This document shows positions 1 to 5,311 of a DNA stretch of 5,634 nt, one piece after another. Position numbers and translations under genes: made by a program. The notes under the pieces are model-generated. The model saw only the letters and a list, made by a program, of their open reading frames with translations. It was not told the DNA's origin and made no database searches. The stretch is taken from assembly GCA_949451265.1 (NCBI GenBank), contig CASTQR010000111.1:1-5634 (forward strand), read 5' to 3'. Position 1 is the first letter of the stretch, and every line of letters begins with the position of its first letter. This DNA comes from an uncultured Eubacteriales bacterium (lineage in GTDB: Bacteria > Bacillota_A > Clostridia > Oscillospirales > Oscillospiraceae).

Positions 1-28
1 GCATAAGGCCTGCCGGGGTAAATGTCAA
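1..28 (-). promoter_or_regulatory. Possible leftward promoter cut by the window edge
   Basis: On the minus strand a perfect -35 hexamer TTGACA (28 to 23) is followed by a 17-bp spacer and then TATGC (5 to 1), the first five bases of a possible -10 whose sixth base lies outside the window. If real, it drives a divergent gene to the left. The -10 is incomplete, so this is tentative. Confidence 0.3.
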
Positions 29-79
29 CCATTCTCGCCGAAAAATATGGACAGGAAAGACTGCCGGCGGTGGGCCGGC

Positions 80-110
80 GCCGATCCCATTGGGGATAGC
101 TTGCTTTTTT
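80..110 (+). terminator. Weak hairpin plus T-tract; possible terminator
   Basis: ATCCC (84-88) and GGGAT (93-97) form a 5-bp stem with an ATTG loop. G80-C81 can add two pairs with G99-C100 across an internal loop. The stem is followed by TTGCTTTTTT (101-110). This resembles a rho-independent terminator for a rightward gene outside the window, but the T-tract also supplies the -35 of the amylase promoter. It also sits awkwardly with a possible divergent promoter at 1-28. The stem is short, so the call is weak. Confidence 0.25.
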
Positions 111-129
111 CACCGCTTTCTGCTATACT
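101..129 (+). promoter_or_regulatory. Promoter of the GH13 gene
   Basis: TTGCTT (101-106), a 17-bp spacer and TATACT (124-129), with an extended -10 TG at 121-122, form a good sigma-A-type promoter. Transcription would start near 136, leaving a leader of about 50 nt before the ATG at 186. No carbohydrate-type operator could be recognised around it. Confidence 0.65.
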
Positions 130-185
130 GTAGCCTCACGGCGTTCAGGCCATGAAGTACTTGACAGAGAGGACGTGACCCCATT

Positions 186-1496
186 ATGTGGGCGGAGCAA
201 AGCGTATTTTATCAAATCTATCCCCTGGGCTTCTGCGGGGCCCCCCAAGAAAATGACGGCGTGACCGTCAACCGGATCGGCAAAATCGGGGATTGGGCCG
301 GACATATGGAAAAACTGGGGGCGGACGCGGTCTACCTGTGCCCCATCTTCGACAGCGACCGCCACGGCTACGACACCCGGGACTACCGGAAGATCGACTG
401 CCGCCTGGGCACCAATGAGGACTTCGCGAAGGTGTGCGAAACCCTCCACGCCCACGGGATCCGGGTGGTGCTGGACGGGGTGTTCAACCACGTGGGCCGG
501 GGCTTCTGGGCCTTCCGGGACGTGCAGGAGAAAAAGTGGGACTCCCCCTACAAGGACTGGTTCCACATCAGCTTCGATGGAAATTCCAATTACAACGACG
601 GCTTCTGGTACGAGGGCTGGGAGGGCCACTTCGAGCTGGTGAAGCTGAACCTCCGCAACCCCGCCGTGGTGGACTACCTGCTGGACACGGTGAAGTTCTG
701 GGTGGACGAGTTCGGCATCGACGGCCTCCGGCTGGACGTGGCCTACTGCCTGGACAAGGACTTCCTCCACCGCCTGCGCTCCTTCTGCAATGAGCTGAAG
801 CCGGAGTTCTTCCTGGTGGGCGAGACCCTCCACGGGGACTACAACCAGTGGGTGGGGGATGATCTGCTCCACTCCTGCACCAACTACGAGTGCTACAAGG
901 GGCTCTATTCCAGCTTCAACTCCATGAATATGTTCGAGATCGTCCACTCCCTGAAGCGGCAGTTCGGCCCGGAGCAGTGGACGCTGTACAAGGGCAGGCA
1001 CCTGCTCTGCTTCGCCGACAACCACGACGTAACCCGGGTGGCCTCCATCCTCCAGAACCCGGCCCACCTGCCCCTGCTGTACGGGGTGCTGTTCGGGATG
1101 CCGGGCATTCCCTGCCTGTACTACGGCAGCGAGTGGGGGGCCAGGGGCGACAAGGGCCAGGGGGACGACGCCCTCCGGCCCTGCTTCGTGGCGCCGGAGT
1201 GGAACGATCTCACCGACACGCTGGCGGCGATGGCCAGGGCCCACAAGGAGAGCGAGGCCCTGTGCTGGGGCGACTTCCAGGACGTGGTGCTGACCAACAA
1301 GCAGGCCATCTTCCAGCGCCGCACCGACAATGAGCGGGTGCTGGTGGCGGTGAACGCGGACAGCCAGCCCTACACCGCCCACTTCGACGCGGGGTGCGGG
1401 CAGGCAGTGGATCTCCTCACCGGGGAGACCCACGACTTCGGCGGCGGCAGCGAGCTGCCCCCCTACAGCGTGGCCTATTGGAAGTGTGAACGGTAA
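186..1496 (+). CDS. GH13 alpha-amylase-family glycosyl hydrolase
   Basis: 436-residue enzyme predicted to cleave alpha-glucosidic bonds in malto-oligosaccharides or related alpha-glucans. The (beta/alpha)8 barrel begins almost at once (FYQIYPLGF at 8-16). The four GH13 signatures are intact: region I with D97, N101 and H102; region II GLRLDV with R182 and nucleophile D184; region III VGET with acid/base E213; region IV NHD at 279-281. A region-V-like VKLN (152-155) resembles the MPKLN motif of the neopullulanase/cyclomaltodextrinase group. A short domain C fills about 365-436. There is no signal peptide, membrane segment or N-terminal carbohydrate-binding domain, so it should be cytoplasmic. 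The only RBS is AGAGAGG (166-172), a rather long 13 nt from the ATG. It appears to be a single-gene unit convergent with the feo operon. Family is certain; substrate (maltodextrin, cyclodextrin or other) is not. Confidence 0.95.
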   Translation: MWAEQSVFYQIYPLGFCGAPQENDGVTVNRIGKIGDWAGHMEKLGADAVYLCPIFDSDRHGYDTRDYRKIDCRLGTNEDFAKVCETLHAHGIRVVLDGVFNHVGRGFWAFRDVQEKKWDSPYKDWFHISFDGNSNYNDGFWYEGWEGHFELVKLNLRNPAVVDYLLDTVKFWVDEFGIDGLRLDVAYCLDKDFLHRLRSFCNELKPEFFLVGETLHGDYNQWVGDDLLHSCTNYECYKGLYSSFNSMNMFEIVHSLKRQFGPEQWTLYKGRHLLCFADNHDVTRVASILQNPAHLPLLYGVLFGMPGIPCLYYGSEWGARGDKGQGDDALRPCFVAPEWNDLTDTLAAMARAHKESEALCWGDFQDVVLTNKQAIFQRRTDNERVLVAVNADSQPYTAHFDAGCGQAVDLLTGETHDFGGGSELPPYSVAYWKCER

Positions 1497-1509
1497 GGTA
1501 TCGAATGTA

Positions 1510-1525
1510 TGTTTCACATGAAGCA
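1510..1525. promoter_or_regulatory. parS-like ParB-binding site (14 of 16)
   Basis: TGTTTCACATGAAGCA differs from the bacterial parS consensus TGTTTCACGTGAAACA at two positions, one central and one in the right arm. It lies 13 nt past the amylase stop, in the gap between convergent genes. A separate half-site, TGTGAAACA (1536-1544), follows. A true parS would bind ParB/Spo0J for chromosome segregation. Function is inferred from motif similarity only, and two mismatches may weaken binding. Confidence 0.35.
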
Positions 1526-1541
1526 TCGGGCAGACTGTGAA

Positions 1542-1576
1542 ACAGGGCCCCGGAAGCTGCGCTTCCGGGGCCCTGT
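1542..1576. terminator. Perfect 16-bp-stem hairpin between convergent genes
   Basis: A1542 starts a 16-nt arm, ACAGGGCCCCGGAAGC, when shifted by one base (1543-1558 region), repeated as its exact reverse complement on the right side with a 3-nt loop; the whole palindrome occupies about 1542-1576. It lies 3 nt beyond the stop of the last feo gene and about 45 nt beyond the amylase stop, so it could end transcription from both sides. Neither side has a proper T-tract: leftward the stem is followed by a short TTT, rightward by CATCTATGG. It may act mainly as a 3'-end-stabilising hairpin or a bidirectional terminator. Confidence 0.6.
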
Positions 1577-1579
1577 CAT

Positions 1580-1753
1580 CTATGGATCGGGGTGGCACAT
1601 CCCCTTGGAGGGACAGCCGTCGCAGCCGCACCCGCAGCCGGATTTGCCGCTTTTGCGCTTTTTCCACTGGCCCCGAACCACGGCGGCCATCACAAGGACG
1701 ATCAGGGCGATCACCAGAAGATTGCCCCAGTTTTCGCTGAAAAACCCCGCCAT
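1580..1753 (-). CDS. FeoB-associated Cys-rich membrane protein
   Basis: A 57-residue protein found by reading the minus strand downstream of feoB. It has one hydrophobic membrane helix (about residues 11-27, NLLVIALIVLVMAAVVR), then a basic stretch (QWKKRKSGK) and a Cys-rich tail, GCGCGCDGCPSKGMC (39-53), with five cysteines. This is the layout of the FeoB-associated Cys-rich membrane protein family found beside feoB in Firmicutes. Its exact role is not established; metal handling or assembly of the FeoB complex is the usual guess. The ATG is 3 nt past the feoB stop, and a GGGAGGG Shine-Dalgarno lies within the feoB 3' end, 8 nt before the ATG, so the two are probably translationally coupled. 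The basic side should face the cytoplasm by the positive-inside rule, which places the Cys tail there. Confidence 0.85.
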   Translation of the reverse strand: MAGFFSENWGNLLVIALIVLVMAAVVRGQWKKRKSGKSGCGCGCDGCPSKGMCHPDP

Positions 1754-1756
1754 GGC

Positions 1757-4114
1757 TCACGCCCTCCCTGCTGGGATCCGTTTAGAGGCGGGCCGTAAGA
1801 GCAGGTACAGCAGCCCCGCCAGCAGAACCAGCGCCGCAATGGTAAAGGGGTTGAAGGCCACCACCCCCGCCAGCAGCCCGCCCAGCTGGTAGACCATCAG
1901 GGCGGACACATAGGCGAAGCCGCACATATAGCCGATGGCAGCCCAGGTCCATCGGGGGCTGTTCATCTCCCGGCGGATGGCGCCGATGGCAGCGAAGCAG
2001 GGGGCGCACAGCAGGTTGAAGATCATGAAGGCGTAGGCCGATGGGCCGTTGAACACCCCGGCCAGATTCCTATACACATTCCCCGGATAGAGCACCTGGA
2101 GGGTGGCCACCACCTCCTCCTTGGCGATGAGGCCGGTGAGGGTGGCCACGGCGGTCTGCCAGTGCCCGAAGCCCAGGGGGGCGAACAGCACCGCCACCAT
2201 CCGGCCCACGGTGGCCAGCAGGGAGAAATCGCTGTTCGACACCAGCCCGAAGGCCCCGCCCTCAAAGCCGAAGCTCTGGAGGAACCACAGCGCCACGGTG
2301 GACAGCAGGATCACCGTCCCCGCCCGCTTGACGAAGGACCATCCCCGGTCCCCGGTGGTGCGCAGCACGTTGGGCATGGAGGGCAGGTGGTAGGCAGGCA
2401 GCTCCATGACGAAGGGGGCGGGCTCGCCGGTAAACGCCTTGAACTTTTTCAGCATCAGCCCGGAGATCACCACCGCCCCTACGCCGATGAAGTAGGCAGA
2501 CACTGCCACCCATACCGACTTGCCGAACAGCGCCCCGGCAAACAGGCCGATGATAGGCATTTTCGCGCTGCATGGGATAAAGCAGGTGGTCATGATGGTC
2601 ATTTTGCGATCCCGGTCCTGGTCGATGGTGCGGGCGGCCATCACCCCCGGCACACTGCACCCGGTCGCCACCAGCAGGGGGATGAAGGACTTGCCCGACA
2701 GCCCGAACCGCCGGAACAGCCGGTCCATGATGAAGGCCACCCGGGACATATAGCCCACGTCCTCCACGATGGCCAGCAGCAGGAACAGCACCAGCAGCTG
2801 GGGCACAAAGCCCAGCACCGCCCCCACGCCCCCCACGATGCCGTCCAGCACCAGGGACTTCACCACATCGTTACAGCCCAGGGCGTCCAGGGCCCGCTCC
2901 ACCAGCACCGGGACGCCGGGCACCCAGGCCCCGTAATCATAGGGGTCGGGCTCGTCCACGGTGAGGGCGGCGGCGTAGCTGTCCTCCGTCACCGGCAGGG
3001 CCACCACCTCGCCCGCGTCGGCATCGTAGAGGTAGGCCTCCGCCTCCCCCGCCTCATAGGCGGCGATGACGGCCTCCGCCTCCTCGAATGCGCCGGATGC
3101 CTCGTTCCAGCCCTTCTGGTCGGCGGTAAAGGGGACAAACCAGCCGTCCCCGAACACGCCGTCGTTGGCCCAGTCGGTGAGCCGCGCCCCCACGGACACA
3201 GGCCACGGCCCCATGGCGATGGCGTAGATCAGAAACATCACCGCCACAAAAATGGGCAGGGCCAGCACCCGGTGGGTCACCACCCCGTCGATCTTGTCGG
3301 ACACCGTGGCGGCGTGCTTGGGGTTCTTCTTCTCCACCGCCTTGGCCACCACGCCGCCGATGTAGTCATACCGCTGGTTGGTGATGATGGATTCCGCGTC
3401 GTCATCCAGCTCCCGCTCGCAGTCGGCGATGTGTTCCTCCAGGTGGGCCCGGAGCTCTCCGCCGATGCCCAGCTCGGCCAGCACCTTCTCGTCCCGCTCG
3501 AACACCTTGATGGAGTACCAGCGCAGATGCTGCACGTCCACCTTATCCTGGATGGACTCCTCGATGTGGGCCAGGGCGTGCTCCACGCTGCCGGTGAACA
3601 TATGGGGGATGGCCCCCGCCTTGTGGGCCTGGGCCAGCGCCCCGGCCCGCTCCGCCGCGTCCAGCCCGCCCTCGTTTTTCAGGGCGGAGATCTCCACCAC
3701 CTCGCAGCCCAGGGCCCTGCCCAGCCGCTCCAGGTCGATCTTGTCCCCGTTTTTCCGCACCAGGTCGATCATGTTCACCGCCACCACCACGGGCAGCCCC
3801 AGCTCGATGAGCTGGGTGGTGAGGTACAGGTTCCGCTCAATGTTGGTGCCGTCCACGATGTTCAGGATGGCATCGGGCTGCTCCTTCACCAGATAGTTCC
3901 GGGTTACCACCTCCTCCAGGGTGTAGGGGGACAGGGAGTAGATCCCGGGCAGATCCTGTATGATCACATCGGGGCGGCCCTTGAGGCGGCCCTCTTTCTT
4001 CTCCACCGTCACCCCCGGCCAGTTCCCCACGTACTGGTTGGAGCCGGTGAGGGCGTTGAACAGGGTGGTCTTGCCGCAGTTGGGATTGCCCGCCAGGGCG
4101 ATCTTCACGTCCAT
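1757..4114 (-). CDS. feoB: Ferrous iron transport protein B (Fe(II) permease)
   Basis: 785-residue inner-membrane Fe(II) transporter with a cytosolic G domain. G motifs are all present: G1 GNPNCGKT (9-16), G2 in the region after GNWPGVT (30-36), G3 DLPG (54-57), G4 NMID (114-117), G5 SAL (143-145). A helical GDI-like linker follows (about 165-270), then a polytopic core starting with a helix at about 282-302. Conserved core segments include DGIVGGVGAVLGFVPQ (424-439), GYMSRVAF (454-461), GCSVPG (485-490) and CFIPCSAKMP (511-520), whose cysteines line the proposed iron path; LLCAPC is at 701-706. I chose the ATG at 4114 because AAAGGAG lies 9 nt upstream and the protein then begins MDVKIALAGN as FeoB proteins do; an in-frame ATG at 4138 would add eight residues but lacks a placed RBS. 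Unusual is an acidic insertion at about 330-400 between the first two core helices. It is second in the feoA-feoB-small-protein operon. Confidence 0.97.
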   Translation of the reverse strand: MDVKIALAGNPNCGKTTLFNALTGSNQYVGNWPGVTVEKKEGRLKGRPDVIIQDLPGIYSLSPYTLEEVVTRNYLVKEQPDAILNIVDGTNIERNLYLTTQLIELGLPVVVAVNMIDLVRKNGDKIDLERLGRALGCEVVEISALKNEGGLDAAERAGALAQAHKAGAIPHMFTGSVEHALAHIEESIQDKVDVQHLRWYSIKVFERDEKVLAELGIGGELRAHLEEHIADCERELDDDAESIITNQRYDYIGGVVAKAVEKKNPKHAATVSDKIDGVVTHRVLALPIFVAVMFLIYAIAMGPWPVSVGARLTDWANDGVFGDGWFVPFTADQKGWNEASGAFEEAEAVIAAYEAGEAEAYLYDADAGEVVALPVTEDSYAAALTVDEPDPYDYGAWVPGVPVLVERALDALGCNDVVKSLVLDGIVGGVGAVLGFVPQLLVLFLLLAIVEDVGYMSRVAFIMDRLFRRFGLSGKSFIPLLVATGCSVPGVMAARTIDQDRDRKMTIMTTCFIPCSAKMPIIGLFAGALFGKSVWVAVSAYFIGVGAVVISGLMLKKFKAFTGEPAPFVMELPAYHLPSMPNVLRTTGDRGWSFVKRAGTVILLSTVALWFLQSFGFEGGAFGLVSNSDFSLLATVGRMVAVLFAPLGFGHWQTAVATLTGLIAKEEVVATLQVLYPGNVYRNLAGVFNGPSAYAFMIFNLLCAPCFAAIGAIRREMNSPRWTWAAIGYMCGFAYVSALMVYQLGGLLAGVVAFNPFTIAALVLLAGLLYLLLRPASKRIPAGRA

Positions 4115-4123
4115 CTCACTTCT

Positions 4124-4130
4124 CTCCTTT
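4124..4130 (-). promoter_or_regulatory. Ribosome binding site that sets the feoB start
   Basis: Minus-strand AAAGGAG ends 9 nt before the ATG at 4114. It lies inside the longer reading frame that opens at the ATG at 4138, which itself has only a poorly placed GGAG about 15 nt upstream. The shorter start is therefore preferred. Confidence 0.7.
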
Positions 4131-4173
4131 CGTGCCATGGGCTTTGGAGGGCTCCAGCCCCCCGGCCCGCTTT

Positions 4174-4189
4174 GTTAGCTTCCGCTAAC
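4174..4189. promoter_or_regulatory. GTTAG-N6-CTAAC palindrome between feoA and feoB
   Basis: GTTAGCTTCCGCTAAC is a perfect palindrome with 6-bp arms and a 4-bp centre. It matches the arm spacing of two palindromes upstream of feoA. It may be a metal-regulator operator controlling feoB separately. In the transcript it would fold into a 6-bp stem with a GGAA (GNRA-type) tetraloop, so an RNA role is also possible. I found no convincing promoter next to it. Confidence 0.5.
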
Positions 4190-4199
4190 CTGTGGTCAT

Positions 4200-4221
4200 A
4201 AAAAACGCGTTTCGCGGTTTT
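4200..4221 (-). terminator. Possible attenuator between feoA and feoB
   Basis: On the minus strand CGCG (4216-4213), an AAA loop and CGCG (4209-4206) form a short stem. AAAA (4221-4218) can pair with the start of the following six-T run (4205-4200), leaving C4217 bulged. It lies about 20 nt after the feoA stop. The T-tract fits partial termination that would lower feoB transcript relative to feoA. The stem is short, so efficiency is uncertain. Confidence 0.35.
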
Positions 4222-4242
4222 GGTCCGGTTCCGCCGTCCGGC

Positions 4243-4479
4243 TCACGACGGCTCGGGCGCTTCCACCTCGATCATCTCCGCGTCCTCCTTCCGCAGGGAC
4301 AGCTCGTAGCCCCGCACCGTCAGCTCCATGGGGTCGCCCAGGGGGGCCACCTTGCGGACGTAGATCTCCACGCCCTTGGTGATCCCCATGTCCATGATCC
4401 GGCGCTTTACCGGGCCCTCTCCGTGGAGGCGCCGCACCACCGCCGTTTTCCCTACCCGCACATCCTTTAGTGTTCTCAT
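4243..4479 (-). CDS. feoA: Ferrous iron transport protein A (FeoA)
   Basis: 78-residue cytosolic protein with the SH3-like FeoA fold, the small partner thought to bind and tune the FeoB permease. Recognisable family features are VGKTAVVRRL (9-18), the RRIMDMGITKG turn (26-36), the hallmark APLGDP (45-50), and RGYELSLRKEDAEMIEV (56-72), which is the typical last strand and helix. Length is standard for a single-domain FeoA. The start is secure: AAGGAGG lies 5 nt before the ATG. It is the first gene of the feo operon, 128 nt ahead of feoB; that gap is longer than usual for feoA-feoB pairs and holds a possible attenuator and an operator-like palindrome. It has its own promoter at 4551-4579 overlapped by an operator candidate. 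A free-standing FeoA-domain regulator is unlikely given this placement. Confidence 0.95.
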   Translation of the reverse strand: MRTLKDVRVGKTAVVRRLHGEGPVKRRIMDMGITKGVEIYVRKVAPLGDPMELTVRGYELSLRKEDAEMIEVEAPEPS

Positions 4480-4516
4480 AATTTCCTCCTTCTCCCACGC
4501 TCCGTCCGCCCCATCA

Positions 4517-4532
4517 GTTAGAGGCGGCTAAC
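4517..4532. promoter_or_regulatory. Operator candidate in the feoA leader
   Basis: GTTAG (4517-4521), six bases and CTAAC (4528-4532) repeat the architecture seen at 4174-4189 and 4552-4567. It lies roughly 20 nt downstream of the predicted -10 of the feoA promoter, where a bound repressor would block clearance. TTAG/CTAA arms recall DtxR/IdeR/MntR-type metal-regulator boxes, although their usual centre is shorter. Confidence 0.5.
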
Positions 4533-4550
4533 CTTTTGTTCAACATGGAT

Positions 4551-4579
4551 AGTTTACCACCGCTAACTTCCGTTGTCAA
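4551..4579 (-). promoter_or_regulatory. Promoter of the feo operon
   Basis: On the minus strand a perfect TTGACA (4579-4574) is followed by exactly 17 bp and TAAACT (4556-4551), a 4-of-6 match to TATAAT. Transcription would begin near 4544, giving a leader of about 65 nt to feoA. A-rich repeats lie immediately upstream of the -35 and a palindromic operator covers the spacer and -10. Confidence 0.65.
4552..4567. promoter_or_regulatory. Operator candidate over the feoA promoter
   Basis: GTTTA (4552-4556), six bases and CTAAC (4563-4567) form the third GTTAG-N6-CTAAC-like palindrome, with one mismatch in the left arm. It covers part of the spacer and nearly all of the -10 of the feoA promoter, so a repressor bound here would exclude RNA polymerase. 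Iron- or manganese-responsive repression is the obvious inference; the regulator is not in this window. Confidence 0.55.
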
Positions 4580-4591
4580 GGGAAAATCCGG

Positions 4592-4613
4592 CGAATTTTT
4601 CCCGAATTTTTCC
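4592..4613. repeat. Two tandem 11-bp repeats with phased A-tracts
   Basis: CGAATTTTTCC occurs twice, head to tail, at 4592-4602 and 4603-4613. The 11-bp period puts the A/T tracts on nearly the same helix face. On the minus strand they are A-tracts beginning about 12 bp upstream of the feoA -35, where an UP element or intrinsic bend would help. The first copy also forms GGGAAAA-N10-TTTTCCC (4580-4603). Confidence 0.6.
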
Positions 4614-4663
4614 GCAGCCTTTTTCCCTCCCGCCCCGCCCCGGAAGAATTTCCCGTTTACCGC

Positions 4664-4692
4664 TTCCTATCCTCCGTCAAACGTGGTATAAT
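4664..4692 (+). promoter_or_regulatory. Promoter of the NUDIX-response regulator unit
   Basis: A perfect TATAAT (4687-4692) preceded by an extended -10 TG (4684-4685) lies 62 nt before the NUDIX ATG. The -35 at 17 bp is poor (TTCCTA, 4664-4669), which is acceptable for an extended -10 promoter. It is divergent from the feoA promoter, with the two -10 boxes about 130 bp apart. Confidence 0.6.
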
Positions 4693-4753
4693 ACCTCTTA
4701 CATTATGCGTTGCGTGTGCAGCCCAGATAAAATCGCGCCGGGAGGAACCCTCT

Positions 4754-5311
4754 ATGGAATTAACGGAAAAAACCCTGGCCAGCGAGCTGGCCTTTGACGG
4801 CGTCCTGCTGAAGCTCTACCGGGATCAGGTGGAGCTGTCCGACGGCGGCACCTCCATCCGGGAGGTGGTCCACCACCCCGGCGGCGCGGCGGTGGCCGCC
4901 CTGGACGGGGAGGGGAACGTCTATCTGGAGCGCCAGTTCCGCTACCCCTACCGCAAGGTGGTGGTGGAGATCCCCGCCGGGAAGCTGGAGCCGGGGGAGG
5001 ATCCCTTTGAGGCCATCCAACGGGAGCTGAAGGAGGAGATCGGCGCGGAGGCCGCCCGGTGGGACACCCTGGGCTACGTCATGCCCAGCGTGGGATACAC
5101 TGACGAGATGCTTTACCTGTTCCTGGCCCGGGATCTCACCTTTGGGGACCGCCACCTGGATCAGGACGAGTTTTTGGAGCCCTTCAAGCTGCCCTTTGCC
5201 CAGGCGCTGGACATGGCGGCGGACGGGCGGATCAACGACGCCAAGACCGCAGCCGCCCTGTTCCGGGCGGAGCGGCTCATGCGGAAGGAGCGGGAGGACG
5301 GAAATGGGTAA
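4754..5311 (+). CDS. NUDIX hydrolase, ADP-ribose pyrophosphatase type
   Basis: 185-residue cytosolic enzyme predicted to hydrolyse ADP-ribose to AMP and ribose 5-phosphate. The 23-residue Nudix box spans 76-98 with every consensus residue: G76, E82, R90, E91, E94, E95 and G97; the glutamates bind the catalytic Mg2+. Upstream, HPGGAAVAAL (41-50) and QFRYPYRKVVVEIPAGKLE (61-79) are typical of the NudF/ADP-ribose pyrophosphatase group, as is the PSVGYTDE segment (111-118) after the box. Length is normal for that group. The start is supported by GGGAGG 8 nt upstream and by a promoter at 4664-4692. Its last 8 nt overlap the following response-regulator gene, so the two are co-transcribed. Substrate is inferred from sequence style; other nucleoside-diphosphate sugars remain possible. 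Confidence 0.93.
   Translation: MELTEKTLASELAFDGVLLKLYRDQVELSDGGTSIREVVHHPGGAAVAALDGEGNVYLERQFRYPYRKVVVEIPAGKLEPGEDPFEAIQRELKEEIGAEAARWDTLGYVMPSVGYTDEMLYLFLARDLTFGDRHLDQDEFLEPFKLPFAQALDMAADGRINDAKTAAALFRAERLMRKEREDGNG
5292..5297 (+). promoter_or_regulatory. Ribosome binding site of the response regulator
   Basis: GGGAGG lies inside the last codons of the NUDIX gene, 6 nt before the ATG at 5304. Together with the ATGGGTAA overlap it fixes the response-regulator start and indicates translational coupling. Confidence 0.7.

Noticed and set aside
161..189. TTGACA at 161-166 with TTATGT 17 bp downstream as a second amylase promoter
   Set aside because: The -10 is poor and overlaps the start codon, so a transcript from it could not carry the RBS; the promoter at 101-129 is far better.
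123..1760. 545-codon open frame on the minus strand across the amylase gene
   Set aside because: It is antisense to a GH13 gene with intact catalytic motifs. Its protein is low-complexity, rich in V, H, P and A, as expected for a GC-rich shadow frame, and has no recognisable domain or RBS.
1509..1892. Plus-strand open frame starting MFHMKH
   Set aside because: The start reads through the parS-like site, and the rest is antisense to the Cys-rich gene and the feoB end. MFHxKH starts are a known by-product of parS-like sequence.
4115..4138. Eight-residue N-terminal extension of FeoB from the ATG at 4138
   Set aside because: A well-placed AAAGGAG lies within the extension, 9 nt before the ATG at 4114, and FeoB proteins normally begin just before the G1 motif.
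2162..4201. 679-codon open frame on the plus strand across feoB
   Set aside because: It is antisense to feoB, with a His/Gly/Gln-rich translation typical of the complement of a GC-rich gene and no domain or promoter.
4648..4661. ATTTCCCG as a Noc-type binding site
   Set aside because: Only the left half of the palindrome is present; the right half does not match.
4700..4753. Riboswitch or long structured leader before the NUDIX gene
   Set aside because: The leader from the predicted start is only about 55 nt and shows no recognisable aptamer or terminator stem.
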